From contig NZ_SLXD01000016.1 in assembly GCF_004340905.1 (NCBI RefSeq), positions 51,440 to 115,439 of the forward strand: a stretch of DNA of 64,000 nt, written 5' to 3'. Source of the DNA: Rubrivivax gelatinosus (GTDB lineage Bacteria > Pseudomonadota > Gammaproteobacteria > Burkholderiales > Burkholderiaceae_C). This document shows positions 39,088 through 48,337 of the stretch, piece by piece. The notes below the pieces were generated by a model. It was not told the DNA's origin, searched no databases, and was given only the letters and a program-made list of their open reading frames with translations. A program made the translations under genes and the position numbers. The first letter of the stretch is position 1; each line of letters begins with the position of its first letter.

Positions 39088-39690
39088 TCACCGGGACGCC
39101 GGGCTCTCGAAGTTCACCGCCGGCGGCCGGCTGATCGCCGCCTCGTCCTGGACCTGCAGACTGGGCTTGACCTCGTAGCCGAAGACCATCGCCGTCAGGT
39201 TGTTCGGGAAGCTGCGTGCGAGCACGTTGTACTCCTGCACCGCCTGGATGTACTGGTTGCGCGCGACGGTGATGCGGTTCTCGGTGCCTTCGAGCTGCAC
39301 ACGCAGGTCCTGGAAGCCCTGGTTGGCGCGCAGGGCGGGATAGTTCTCGCTGACCACCAGCAGGCGCGACAGCGCGCCCGACAGCTCGCCCTGCGCCGCC
39401 TGGAACTTGCGGAAGGCCTCGGGGTTGTCGACCAGCTCGGGCGTGGCCTGGATCGACGTGGCCCGCGCGCGCGCCTCGACGACTCGGGTCAGCGTCTCCT
39501 GCTCGAAGCTGGCCTCGCCCTTGACGGTGGCGACCAGGTTGGGCACCAGGTCGGCGCGGCGCTGGTACTGGTTCAGCACCTCGGCCCAGCGCGACTTGGT
39601 CTGCTCGTCCAGGCGCTGGAAGTCGTTGTAGCCGCAGCCCGACAGGGCCAGCACGACGCCGAACACCGCGATCCACCTCGTCAATCCCAT
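39088..39690 (-). CDS. lemA: LemA family protein
   Basis: The 200-residue LemA protein carries a signal sequence with a probable lipobox (ALSGCGYN, Cys19), followed by an all-helical domain: QYQRRADLVPNLVATVKGEA near residue 42 is the family signature, followed by RVVEARARAT and FGYEVKPSLQ. The role of LemA is not understood; it co-occurs with TPM proteins in many bacteria and may form a membrane complex with them. It is the first gene of the lemA-TPM-TPM operon and is divergent from the next gene. Confidence 0.92.
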   Translation of the reverse strand: MGLTRWIAVFGVVLALSGCGYNDFQRLDEQTKSRWAEVLNQYQRRADLVPNLVATVKGEASFEQETLTRVVEARARATSIQATPELVDNPEAFRKFQAAQGELSGALSRLLVVSENYPALRANQGFQDLRVQLEGTENRITVARNQYIQAVQEYNVLARSFPNNLTAMVFGYEVKPSLQVQDEAAISRPPAVNFESPASR

Positions 39691-39776
39691 TGCGTCCTCC
39701 TTCTTGGGCGCCCGATGCTACGACGGCCGACGGCCCCACGGGCGGCGCTGGCCTGCGGCGGCTACGATCGCTCACG

Positions 39777-40523
39777 ATGTCCGCCGCCCCCCTGCCGCCG
39801 CCTGCCCGTTGCCTCGCACCGCGCGAGCGCGCGCTCGTCGTCGGAGCCGGCGGCGTGCTGGGCTCGGCGCTGCTGGCCGAGGCGCTCGTCGCGGGGCGTT
39901 TTGCCCAGGTGGCGGCGCTGGTCGCGGCGCCGCTGGCAGCGACGCTGGAGGGCTTCGCCGCGCTGCCCGAGGCCGCACTGGACGCGCCGGCGGCGCCGGT
40001 CGCCGACATCGCCTTCGTCGTCCTCGAACGTGACCGCCATGCCAACGGCCGCGACGACGCCTTCGTGCGCCCGGACCCGGCGCAGCTGCCGGCACTGGCT
40101 GCGCGGCTGCAGGCCGCCGGCGTGCGCCGGCTGGTCGTCGTCGTGCCGCACGCGCCGGCGCTGCTGCCGGCTGCGCTGGCCCAGGGCTTCGCGTCGCAGA
40201 CCGAACACGCGGTCGCGGCGCTGGACTTCGAACACTGCGTCTTCCTGCGTGCAGCGCAGGGCGCGACGCCCGAGGCCGGGCGCTCCGGCGTCGAGCGCCT
40301 GGTCGGCTGGTGGCTGTCGCAGCTGCGCTGGATGATCCCGGCCCCGCAGGCGGCGGTGCGCACGGTGCGCCTGGCGCAGCTGGTCGTGGCGATCGGCCGG
40401 CTGCTGCCCGCCACGGCGCCGGGCACACGCGTGCTGGCGCCCGAGCAACTGGCCGACGCCGCACGCGAGCCTGACGAGAACCAAGCCGAGATCAAACTGG
40501 CGGCGGCACTGGCACGGCGATAA
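39777..40523 (+). CDS. Rossmann-fold protein of unknown function
   Basis: The 248-residue protein has an N-terminal nucleotide-binding loop, ALVVGAGGVLGSALLAEAL, of the NAD(P)-binding Rossmann type. The rest (VRRLVVVVPHAPALLPAALA, ERLVGWWLSQLRWM) resembles extended short-chain/HTATIP2-like proteins, but no catalytic Tyr-x-x-x-Lys pair is visible. It ends 7 bp before hemE and may be expressed with it. I cannot name a function. Confidence 0.65.
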   Translation: MSAAPLPPPARCLAPRERALVVGAGGVLGSALLAEALVAGRFAQVAALVAAPLAATLEGFAALPEAALDAPAAPVADIAFVVLERDRHANGRDDAFVRPDPAQLPALAARLQAAGVRRLVVVVPHAPALLPAALAQGFASQTEHAVAALDFEHCVFLRAAQGATPEAGRSGVERLVGWWLSQLRWMIPAPQAAVRTVRLAQLVVAIGRLLPATAPGTRVLAPEQLADAAREPDENQAEIKLAAALARR

Positions 40524-40530
40524 TTCGCCG

Positions 40531-41628
40531 ATGTTCGCCCCCCTCCAAAACGACCAGTTCCTGCGCGCGTGCCTGCGCCAGCCCACGACCCACACGCCGC
40601 TCTGGCTGATGCGCCAGGCCGGTCGTTACCTGCCGGAGTACCGCGCCACGCGCGAGAAGGCGGGCAACAGCTTCATGGGTCTGGCCACCAACCCGCAGTA
40701 CGCCACCGAGGTGACGCTGCAGCCGCTGGACCGCTACGCGCTGGACGCGGCGATCCTGTTCTCCGACATCCTGGTCGTGCCCGACGCGATGGGCCTGGGC
40801 CTGAGCTTCGGTGCCGGCGAAGGCCCGCGTTTCGCACATCCGGTGCGTGACGAAGCCGCGGTCGCGGCGCTGCAGGTGCCCGACCTGGACAAGCTGCGCT
40901 ACGTCTTCGACGCCGTGACGCTGATCCGCAAGTCGCTCAACGGCCGCGTGCCGCTGATCGGCTTCTCCGGCAGCCCCTGGACGCTGGCCAGCTACATGGT
41001 CGAAGGCGCCGGCTCGGACGACTACCGCATCATCAAGCAGATGCTGTACGCGCGCCCCGACCTGCTGCACCGCATCCTCGACGTCAACGCCCAGGCCGTC
41101 ACCGCCTACCTGAACCAGCAGATCGAATGCGGCGCCCAGGCGGCGATGATCTTCGACAGCTGGGGCGGCGTGCTCGCCGACGGCGCCTTCCAGGAATTCA
41201 GCCTCGAGTACACGCGCCGCGTCGTCGCCGGCCTGAAGCGCGAACACGACGGCCAGAAGATCCCGGTCATCGTCTTCACCAAGGGCGGCGGCATCTGGCT
41301 CGAGCAGATCGCCGCGATCGGCGCCGACGTCGTCGGCCTGGACTGGACGGCCAACCTGGGCGACGCCCGCCGTCGCACCGGCGACCGCGTCGCGCTGCAG
41401 GGCAACCTGGACCCGGCGGTGCTGTTCTCGACGCCCGAAGTCATCGCCAAGGAAGCGGCCAAGGTGCTGGACAGCTTCGGCGCCCCGCAGCGTGCCGACG
41501 GCGGCTGGGGCGGCCACGTCTTCAACCTCGGCCACGGCATCAGCCAGCACACGCCGCCGGATCACGTCACCGCGCTCGTCGAAGCGGTGCACAACCATGG
41601 CCGCCTGCTTCGCGCGGCCGGTAAGTGA
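40531..41628 (+). CDS. hemE: Uroporphyrinogen decarboxylase
   Basis: The 365-residue cytoplasmic enzyme of haem synthesis decarboxylates the four acetate side chains of uroporphyrinogen III to make coproporphyrinogen III. It shows both family signatures: PLWLMRQAGRYLPEYR near residue 25 and GFSGSPWTLASYMVEG near residue 145. The conserved Asp in LFSDILVVPDAMGLGL is present. Length is standard. It is followed by an intrinsic terminator and an unusual AT-richer gap before priA. Confidence 0.97.
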   Translation: MFAPLQNDQFLRACLRQPTTHTPLWLMRQAGRYLPEYRATREKAGNSFMGLATNPQYATEVTLQPLDRYALDAAILFSDILVVPDAMGLGLSFGAGEGPRFAHPVRDEAAVAALQVPDLDKLRYVFDAVTLIRKSLNGRVPLIGFSGSPWTLASYMVEGAGSDDYRIIKQMLYARPDLLHRILDVNAQAVTAYLNQQIECGAQAAMIFDSWGGVLADGAFQEFSLEYTRRVVAGLKREHDGQKIPVIVFTKGGGIWLEQIAAIGADVVGLDWTANLGDARRRTGDRVALQGNLDPAVLFSTPEVIAKEAAKVLDSFGAPQRADGGWGGHVFNLGHGISQHTPPDHVTALVEAVHNHGRLLRAAGK

Positions 41629-41958
41629 GTGCTCAGGGCAGCGTTTGCCCTTCTCGAAGGCTTGACTTATCCCCAGAATAGGTGCTGCGCCCAGGCGCCG
41701 CACCGTCCCCGACACAACGGCCCCTCCGGGGCCGTTTGTCTTCGCTAAGTTATTGATTTTTATAGGCTCGGTTGGCTGCCGCTAAAACGCGCAAAGAACC
41801 TCCGGGCTTGCAGAATCAAGGACTTGGGCGCGCTGGACGCAGCTTCTGCACAAAGTTATCCACAGAAGCTGTGGGCAGGTCCGAAAAGCCTTCCGACACA
41901 AGGACTTGGGGACGATCCTTGAGAAGCCACCGAGCTTTCGCACGCAAGTGACGAGCCG
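41629..41958. other. 330-bp hemE-priA intergenic region with DnaA-box-like sites
   Basis: No gene is visible here. The region holds TTATCCCCA (41667-41675), a terminator (41716-41740), a TTATTGATTTTTATA patch (41750-41764) that is the most AT-rich stretch of the neighbourhood, and a consensus DnaA box TTATCCACA (41856-41864) between GCTTCTG and CAGAAGC arms. It also holds the direct repeat CAAGGACTTGGG at 41817-41828 and 41899-41910. Whether DnaA binds here is inference. Confidence 0.6.
41716..41740 (+). terminator. Intrinsic terminator after hemE
   Basis: A perfect 9-bp stem AACGGCCCC (41716-41724) and GGGGCCGTT (41728-41736) closes a TCC loop and is followed by TGTCTT. The tail is only moderately T-rich. 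Confidence 0.75.
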
Positions 41959-43983
41959 ATGACGAACCGTATCGCCGTCGCCGTCGAGACACCCCAGCAC
42001 ACGGGGGTCGGCGTGCTCGACTACCTCGCCGACCAGGCCTGGCCACCCGGCACGCTGCTGCGCGTGCCGCTGGGGCGGCGCGAGGTGCCGGGCATCGTCT
42101 GGCACCGCGCCGGCGACACCGAGCTCGCCGACGACGCGCTGCGCCCGGCCGGCCCGCCGCTGCAGGCGCTGCCGCCGCTGGGCGAGGCCTGGCGCCGGCT
42201 GGTCGAGTTCGCCGCCGGCTACTACCAGCGGGGGGTCGGCGAACTGGCGCTGTCGGTGCTGCCGCCCGAGCTGCGCAAGCTCGACGACGTGCAGCTCGCG
42301 CGCCGCGTCGCCAAGCTGGCCAAACTCGCACCGCCGCCGGCCGCCGAGCCACCACCACGGCCCGAGCCCAGCGCCGAACAGCAGGCCGCGCTGGCCGCCC
42401 TGGCCGAAGGCACGGCGCCGGCGCTGCTGCACGGCGTCACGGGCAGCGGCAAGACCGAGGTCTATCTGCGCGCCGCCGAACAGGCGCTGGACGCCGGCGG
42501 CCAGGTGCTGGTGCTGGTGCCCGAGATCAACCTGACACCGCAGCTCGAAGCACGATTCGCCGCGCGTTTCCCCGGCCGGCGCCTGGTGAGCCTGCACAGC
42601 GCGCTGACGCCGGCGCAGCGGCTGAAGAACTGGCTGCAGGCCCACCTGGGCACGGCCGACCTGGTGCTCGGCACGCGGCTGGCGGTGTTCGCGTCGCTGC
42701 CGCGGCTGGGGCTGGTCGTCGTCGACGAGGAGCACGACCCCTCGTTCAAGCAGCAGGAAGGCGCCCGCTACTCGGCGCGCGACCTGGCCGTCTGGCGCGC
42801 CCACGACGCCGGCGTGCCGGTGCTGCTGGGCTCGGCGACGCCGTCGCTGGAGACCTGGCAGCGCGTGCAGGAAGGCCGCTACCGGCGGCTGGCGCTGGAC
42901 GCACGCATCGGCGGCGGCGCGATGCCGCGCGTGCGCGTCTTCGACATGGGCCGGCTGCCGCGCCAGCGCGGTGTCGACGCGCCGGTGCTGGCGCCGCCGG
43001 TGCTCGACGCGCTCAAGCAGCGGCTCGAACGCGGCGAGCAGAGCCTGCTGCTGCTCAACCGCCGCGGCTACGCGCCGGTGCTGCACTGCGGCGAATGCGG
43101 CTGGAAGAGCGGCTGCCCGCACTGCAGCGCCTGGCGCGTCTTCCACAAGGGCGACCGCACGCTGCGCTGCCACCACTGCGGCTTCACCGAACGCGTGCCG
43201 CGCGCCTGCCCCGACTGCGGCAACCAGGACATCGCGCCGATCGGCCGCGGCACCGAGAAGCTCGCCGAGCAGCTGGCCGAACTGCTGCCCGAGGCGCGTG
43301 TCGCTCGCATCGACGCCGACAGCACACGCGGCGCTGGCGCGCTGGAGCAGCAGCTGGGCGCGGTGCACGCCGGCGAGGTCGACGTGCTGGTCGGCACGCA
43401 GATGGTGGCCAAGGGCCACGACTTCCGCCGCATCACGCTGGTCGTCGCGGTGAACCCGGATTCGGCGCTGTTCGCCAGCGACTTCCGCGCCCCCGAGCGC
43501 CTGTTCGCGCTGCTGATGCAGGCCGCCGGCCGCGCCGGGCGCGACGCCGAGCAGGCGGCACGCAGCGAGATGTGGATCCAGACCTGGAACCCGAAACACG
43601 CGCTGTTCGACGCGCTGAAGCGCCACGACTACGCGGCGTTTGCCGCCAGCCAGCTCGAGGAGCGCCGCAGCGCCGGGCTGCCGCCGTTCAGCCACCTGGC
43701 GCTGCTGCGGGCGGAAGCCAAGAGCGCCGAGGTCGCCACCGCCTTCCTCGACGAAGCCGCGACGCTGGCCGAGGGCGTCGAGACGATCGGCCTGTACCCG
43801 GCGGTGCCGCCGGCGGTGTCGCGCGTGGCCGACGTCGAACGTGTGCAGATGCTCGTCGAGTCGACGTCGCGGCCGGCGCTGCAGCGTTTCCTCGCCGGCT
43901 GGCTGCCGCAGCTGCACGCGCTGCGCCCGCATCACAAAGGCCTGATCCGCTGGGCCGTCGACGTCGACCCGCTGGCAATCTGA
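41959..43983 (+). CDS. priA: Primosomal protein N' (replication restart helicase PriA)
   Basis: The 674-residue superfamily 2 helicase reloads the replisome at stalled forks. The N-terminal DNA-binding domain occupies about residues 1-115. Walker A GVTGSGKT is at 159-166, followed by DEEHDPSFKQQE in the Walker B motif. Eight cysteines form two zinc clusters (CGECGWKSGCPHC and CHHCGF...CPDC). The C-terminal motifs GTQMVAKGHDF and QAAGRAGR complete the helicase core. It starts after the AT-rich hemE-priA gap with its DnaA-box-like sites. Confidence 0.97.
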   Translation: MTNRIAVAVETPQHTGVGVLDYLADQAWPPGTLLRVPLGRREVPGIVWHRAGDTELADDALRPAGPPLQALPPLGEAWRRLVEFAAGYYQRGVGELALSVLPPELRKLDDVQLARRVAKLAKLAPPPAAEPPPRPEPSAEQQAALAALAEGTAPALLHGVTGSGKTEVYLRAAEQALDAGGQVLVLVPEINLTPQLEARFAARFPGRRLVSLHSALTPAQRLKNWLQAHLGTADLVLGTRLAVFASLPRLGLVVVDEEHDPSFKQQEGARYSARDLAVWRAHDAGVPVLLGSATPSLETWQRVQEGRYRRLALDARIGGGAMPRVRVFDMGRLPRQRGVDAPVLAPPVLDALKQRLERGEQSLLLLNRRGYAPVLHCGECGWKSGCPHCSAWRVFHKGDRTLRCHHCGFTERVPRACPDCGNQDIAPIGRGTEKLAEQLAELLPEARVARIDADSTRGAGALEQQLGAVHAGEVDVLVGTQMVAKGHDFRRITLVVAVNPDSALFASDFRAPERLFALLMQAAGRAGRDAEQAARSEMWIQTWNPKHALFDALKRHDYAAFAASQLEERRSAGLPPFSHLALLRAEAKSAEVATAFLDEAATLAEGVETIGLYPAVPPAVSRVADVERVQMLVESTSRPALQRFLAGWLPQLHALRPHHKGLIRWAVDVDPLAI

Positions 43984-43985
43984 AC

Positions 43986-44618
43986 ATGCATCTGGACCTG
44001 CTGCACCTGGCGATCGAGGTCGCCGCGACGCTGGCCTTCTTCACCGCCGGGCTGCTGGCGGCGGCGCGCAAGCGGCTGGACGTCGTCGGCTCGTTCTCGG
44101 TGGCCTGTCTGTCGGCCTTCGGCGGCGGCACGATGCGCGACCTGCTGCTCGACCGCCGGCCCTTCTTCTGGGTCGACAACGCCGACTGGCTGTGGGGGCT
44201 GATGCTGCTGACGCTGCTGGCGATGCGTTACCTCGACCACCGCCACGTCTCGACGACGCAGCGTGCGATCCAGTGGCCCGACGCGCTGGGCCTGGGCCTG
44301 TTCGCCGCCAGCGGCACGCAGATCGCGCTGGCCGCCGGCATGCCGCCGCTGATCGCGGTGCTGATGGGCACGATGACCGCGGCCTGCGGCGGCGTGCTGC
44401 GCGACATCGCCTGCGCCGAGGTGCCGACGGCCTTCAACGACCACCAGCCTTACGCCCTTTGCGCCTTCGTCGGCGGCTGGCTGGTCGTGCTCGGCGAGCA
44501 CTGGGGCTGGCCGCCGGGCCCCAGCCTGGCCGCCGGCGCCGCGCTGGCTTTCGGCCTGCGTGCCGGGACGCTGTGGCGCGACCTGCGCCTGCCGGAGTGG
44601 CGCGCCGGCCGGCGCTGA
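43986..44618 (+). CDS. TRIC-type cation channel / UPF0126 family membrane protein
   Basis: The 210-residue inner-membrane protein is made of two repeats of three helices and a seventh helix. Each repeat carries the diagnostic glycine motif: FGGGTMRDLLL near residue 48 and CGGVLRDIACAEVP near residue 137. Bacterial TRIC members conduct potassium and other monovalent cations. The E. coli relatives YicG and YadS belong here. It begins 2 bp after priA and is probably co-transcribed with it. Confidence 0.88.
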   Translation: MHLDLLHLAIEVAATLAFFTAGLLAAARKRLDVVGSFSVACLSAFGGGTMRDLLLDRRPFFWVDNADWLWGLMLLTLLAMRYLDHRHVSTTQRAIQWPDALGLGLFAASGTQIALAAGMPPLIAVLMGTMTAACGGVLRDIACAEVPTAFNDHQPYALCAFVGGWLVVLGEHWGWPPGPSLAAGAALAFGLRAGTLWRDLRLPEWRAGRR

Positions 44619-44670
44619 AACGGGAACGCCGTTTGCCGTTTCGCGGCTTTGCTTTCCGCGGAGCCCGCGC

Positions 44671-45261
44671 ATGGCGGACTGGATCACCGGCTTCATCGAG
44701 ACCCACGGCTACTGGGCCATCGCGGCGCTGATGGCGCTGGAGAACGTGCTGCCGCCGATCCCGTCGGAGCTGATCATGCCCTTCGCCGGGTTCCACGCCG
44801 CGCGGGGCACGCTGGACCCGGCACTGGTCGTCGCCGCCGGCGCCGCCGGTTCGCTGGCCGGCACGCTGCCCTGGTACTGGCTCGGCCAGCGTCTGGGGCA
44901 GCGCCGGCTGGAGCACCTGGCCGAACGCCACGGCCGCTGGCTGACGGTGTCGCGCGACGAGGTCGAACGTGCGACACGCTGGTTCGAGCGCCACGACGCC
45001 CGCGCCGTCTTCGGCGGCCGGCTGGTGCCGGCGGTGCGCAGCGTGATCTCGGCGCCGGCCGGCGTCGCACGCATGGCGCTGCCGCGTTTCCTGCTGTGGT
45101 CCACCGCCGGCACGCTGATCTGGTGTTCGGCGCTGGCCGGCGCCGGCTTCACGCTGGGCGAGCGCCACGAAGCGGCGGCACGCTGGATCGGCCCGGTGTC
45201 CGAGGCCATCGTCGTCGCCGCGCTCGCCGCCTGGTTGTGGCGCGTGCTGCGCCGGCGCTGA
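44671..45261 (+). CDS. DedA family membrane protein
   Basis: The 196-residue DedA/SNARE-associated family protein has the block LENVLPPIPSELIMPFAG near residue 25 and the second family motif FGGRLVPAVRSVISAPAGVA near residue 115, with four to five hydrophobic segments. DedA proteins flip undecaprenyl phosphate or phospholipids and support proton-motive-force balance. The start is the ATG at 44671. It converges directly on the AEC transporter gene, with no bases between the coding regions. Confidence 0.93.
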   Translation: MADWITGFIETHGYWAIAALMALENVLPPIPSELIMPFAGFHAARGTLDPALVVAAGAAGSLAGTLPWYWLGQRLGQRRLEHLAERHGRWLTVSRDEVERATRWFERHDARAVFGGRLVPAVRSVISAPAGVARMALPRFLLWSTAGTLIWCSALAGAGFTLGERHEAAARWIGPVSEAIVVAALAAWLWRVLRRR

Positions 45262-46224
45262 TCAGCCCGGCTGCACGCCCATCCAGGCCACCAGCGCGCT
45301 GAAGCTGAAGAAGGCCAGCGCCGTCGAGACCATCACCACGCGCGCCACCGGCCCGGCGTCGGCGCGGTAGCGCTCGGCCAGCAGCGGCACGTTGCTCGCG
45401 CTGGGCAGCGCGGCGGCCAGCGTCAGCACCATCGCCTGCTCGGGCGACAGCGGCACGCCCAGCACGATCAGCCCCAGCGCCAGCGCGGCCACCAGCGCCG
45501 GGTGCACCACGAGCTTGACCGCGGTGATCGCCGCCACGCCGCCCCAGCGCGTGCCGTGGCCGGCGCGCTGGCCGGCGCGCCAGAGCACGGCGCCGACGGT
45601 GAACAGCGCCACCGGCGTCGCGGCGTCGGCCAGCATGCGGACCAGCACGTCCACCGGCCCCGGCAGGCCGACGCCGGCGACCGAGAACACGGCGCCCAGC
45701 GCCGTCGCCCAGGGCAGCGGGTTGCCGAAGGCGCCGCGCAAAGCCAGCGCCAGCGCGCGCCGCGTGCCGTGGCCGGCGGCGTCGCCGGCCTGGGCGAGCG
45801 CGATGCACAGCGAACTCGTCACGAAGACGTCGATCAGCAGCACCGCGATCGTCGGCCCGGCGGCCTGCGGCCCGAGCAGGCCGACGAGCAGCGGCACACC
45901 CATGAAACCCGAGTTCGGGAAGGTCGCGACGAGCGCGCCGAAGGACGCGTTCTTCAACCCGGCGCGGCGCCACGTGAAGCCCAGCACGCCGCCGACGACG
46001 ACCGCCGCCGCGCCCAGCCAGCACAGCAGCACCGCCGGGTCGAGCAGCTGCGAGATCGGCGTCGCCATCGCCAGGCGCAGCAGCATCGCCGGCAGCGCGA
46101 AACACTGGACGAAGACGTTGAGGCCGGGGATCGCGCTCTCGGGCAGCAGATGCAGCCGGCCGGCGGCGTAACCCGCCGCCACCAGCGCGAAGAAGGGCGC
46201 CGTCACGGCGAGGATGGACAACAT
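45262..46224 (-). CDS. Auxin efflux carrier (AEC) family transporter
   Basis: The 320-residue permease has ten predicted helices in two halves. Family traits are the N-terminal PFFALVAAGYAAGRLHLLPE, FPNSGFMGVPLLVGLLG near residue 110 and the C-terminal LAAALPSASNVPLLAERY. Bacterial AEC members carry malate, malonate or other carboxylates or are orphan efflux proteins; the substrate here is unknown. The frame is open further upstream but the ATG at 46224 opens a clean first helix. Confidence 0.9.
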   Translation of the reverse strand: MLSILAVTAPFFALVAAGYAAGRLHLLPESAIPGLNVFVQCFALPAMLLRLAMATPISQLLDPAVLLCWLGAAAVVVGGVLGFTWRRAGLKNASFGALVATFPNSGFMGVPLLVGLLGPQAAGPTIAVLLIDVFVTSSLCIALAQAGDAAGHGTRRALALALRGAFGNPLPWATALGAVFSVAGVGLPGPVDVLVRMLADAATPVALFTVGAVLWRAGQRAGHGTRWGGVAAITAVKLVVHPALVAALALGLIVLGVPLSPEQAMVLTLAAALPSASNVPLLAERYRADAGPVARVVMVSTALAFFSFSALVAWMGVQPG

Positions 46225-46355
46225 CGCCGCGAGTATCGCAATGGCTCGGCGTCCGAGCGGCGTCCGCCGCCCGGACGCCGAGCCTGCGGCTGTAACGCAC
46301 AGCTCCCCCGAGCCCCCTCCAGGAGGGTGCTCCAGCTCGTTCGACGACACCCTCC

Positions 46356-46378
46356 AGCCTCCCTCCGTGAGGGAGGCT
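46356..46378. repeat. Perfect 10-bp inverted repeat upstream of sppA
   Basis: AGCCTCCCTC (46356-46365) and GAGGGAGGCT (46369-46378) flank a CGT loop. Related CCTCC/GGAGG words recur between 46315 and 46356. It resembles an intergenic palindromic element or a hairpin and no T-run follows. The rest of the 255-bp gap 46225-46479 shows no gene; GAGGAGGAAG just before sppA is its ribosome-binding site. Confidence 0.55.
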
Positions 46379-46479
46379 CCAGTCAGTCCGACGACCGCTT
46401 CATCGCCGACGATCGCTGACGAATTGGCCATGCGTTCTTCGACGTCCTGCTAGCCTCGCACCCGTCAGAGGAGGAAGCG

Positions 46480-48327
46480 ATGGCCGACGAGACGAAACCC
46501 CGTTCCCGGACGATGCGTGTGCTGCACGGCCTGTGGTGGCTGGTGGACACCGGGCGCCGGGCGCTGCTGAACCTGCTGCTGCTGGCGGTGATCGCCGCCG
46601 TGGCCTGGACGCTGCTGCACCGCGGGCCGCCGCCGCTGGCGGACAAGACGGTGCTCGTCGTCAACCCGCAAGGCCCGGTGCGCGAGCAGTTCAGCGGCAG
46701 CCTGCGGGAGAACGCGCTGCAGAAGGCGCGTGGCTCGGAACTTGAGCAGACGCGGCTGCGCGACCTGCTGACCGCGCTGGACGCCGGCGCCACCGACGCG
46801 CGCATCACGAGCGCGCTGCTGGTGCTCGACGACTTCGCCGGCGCCGGGCTGCCGACGCTGCGCGAGGTGGCCGCCGCGGTCGACCGCTTCCGCGCCAGCG
46901 GCAAGAAGGTCGTCGCCTGGGGCTCGAACTACGACCAGCGCCAGTACTACCTCGCCGCGCACGCCGACGAGGTCTGGCTGCACCCGATGGGCGGCGTCGA
47001 GATCAGCGGCTACGGCGGCCGGCGCACCTACTTCAAGGACGCGCTGGAACAGCTGGGCGTCACCGCGCATGTGGTGCGCGCCGGGCGCTTCAAGAACGCC
47101 GCCGAGACCCTGGCCGCCAGCGGCCCGTCGCCGGAGACCGAAGAAGCCGACCGCGAGCTCTACGACGGCCTGTGGGCCGACTACACCGCGGCCGTCGAGC
47201 ACGCCCGCCGCCTGCCGGCCGGCAGCCTGGCGCAGGCGATCGCCGAACTGCCCGAGCGCCTGGCCGCCGCCGGCGGCGACCCCGCCAAGCTCGCCGCCCG
47301 CGAAGGCCTGATCGACGCGATGAAGACCCGCGACCAGCTGCGCGCGGCGCTGATCGCTCGCGGCGAACGCGACGGCGAGAGCTTCCGCCAGATCGGCTTT
47401 GCCGACTACGCGGCACGTTTCACGCCGCCGGCGGCCGGCCCCGCGGTGGCGGTGGTCGTCGCCGAGGGCCCGATCGTCGACGGCGAGGCCGGCCCGGGCA
47501 CGGTCGGCGGGCTGTCGACGGCGGCGCTGGTGCGGCGCGCACGCGACGACGATTCGGTGCGTGCCATCGTGCTGCGCGTGAACTCGCCCGGCGGCAGCGC
47601 CTTCGGTTCGGAGCTGATCCGGCGTGAGCTGGAACTCGCACGCAGCGCCGGCAAGCCGGTGGTCGTCTCGATGGGCGACGTCGCCGCTTCGGGCGGGTTC
47701 TGGATCTCGACCTCGGCCGACGAGATCGTCGCCGACCCGGCGACGATCACCGGCTCGATCGGCGTCATCGCCGTGCTGCCGACCGCCGAACGGGCGCTCG
47801 AACGCCTCGGGCTGAACACCGAGGGCTACCGCACGAGCTGGGCGGTCGACGCCTACGACCCGCGCACGCCGCTGGATCCGCGCATGGAGCAGGTGCTGCA
47901 GTCGACCATCGGCCATGTCTACGGCCAGTTCCTCGACCGTGTCGCCGCGGCGCGCAAGACGACGCCGGAACGCATCGACGAGATCGGCCAGGGCCGCGTC
48001 TGGAGCGGCGCACAGGCGCGTGTTCGCGGCCTCGTCGACCGCAGCGGCGGCCTGCGCGACGCGCTGGCCGTCGCCGCGGCGCGAGCCAAGCTCGCACCGG
48101 GCTACCGCGTGAAGTACATGGAGAAAGCCCCGGGCCGCGCCGAACGCCTGATGGCCTGGTTCGGCGGCCTGGGTGTCAGCGCGCTGCAGCCGGCGCTGGA
48201 CGCCGCGCTGCCGCCGCCGCTGCCGGCGCCGCTGGCCGAGCTGAAGCAGCAGACCGCCTGGCTGCTGCAGGCCAGCGAGGGCCGCCGCCCGGCGGCCATG
48301 GCCCACTGCGAGTGCGCGGCGCCGTGA
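46480..48327 (+). CDS. sppA: Signal peptide peptidase SppA, long (67K) type
   Basis: The 615-residue inner-membrane serine protease degrades cleaved signal peptides. It has one membrane anchor (about residues 28-48) and a tandem Clp-like protease fold. The dyad is split over the two halves: Lys205 in AGRFKNAAETL and the nucleophile Ser404 in GDVAASGGFW, matching Lys209 and Ser409 of E. coli SppA. A strong GAGGAGGAAG precedes the ATG. The C-terminal 70 residues are variable and Ala/Pro-rich. Confidence 0.96.
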   Translation: MADETKPRSRTMRVLHGLWWLVDTGRRALLNLLLLAVIAAVAWTLLHRGPPPLADKTVLVVNPQGPVREQFSGSLRENALQKARGSELEQTRLRDLLTALDAGATDARITSALLVLDDFAGAGLPTLREVAAAVDRFRASGKKVVAWGSNYDQRQYYLAAHADEVWLHPMGGVEISGYGGRRTYFKDALEQLGVTAHVVRAGRFKNAAETLAASGPSPETEEADRELYDGLWADYTAAVEHARRLPAGSLAQAIAELPERLAAAGGDPAKLAAREGLIDAMKTRDQLRAALIARGERDGESFRQIGFADYAARFTPPAAGPAVAVVVAEGPIVDGEAGPGTVGGLSTAALVRRARDDDSVRAIVLRVNSPGGSAFGSELIRRELELARSAGKPVVVSMGDVAASGGFWISTSADEIVADPATITGSIGVIAVLPTAERALERLGLNTEGYRTSWAVDAYDPRTPLDPRMEQVLQSTIGHVYGQFLDRVAAARKTTPERIDEIGQGRVWSGAQARVRGLVDRSGGLRDALAVAAARAKLAPGYRVKYMEKAPGRAERLMAWFGGLGVSALQPALDAALPPPLPAPLAELKQQTAWLLQASEGRRPAAMAHCECAAP

Positions 48328-48337
48328 ACCGCCGGCT

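Noticed and set aside
41629..41958. Calling the hemE-priA gap the chromosomal origin
   Set aside because: dnaA, dnaN and rpmH are absent and only one consensus DnaA box is present. It is reported as a finding only.
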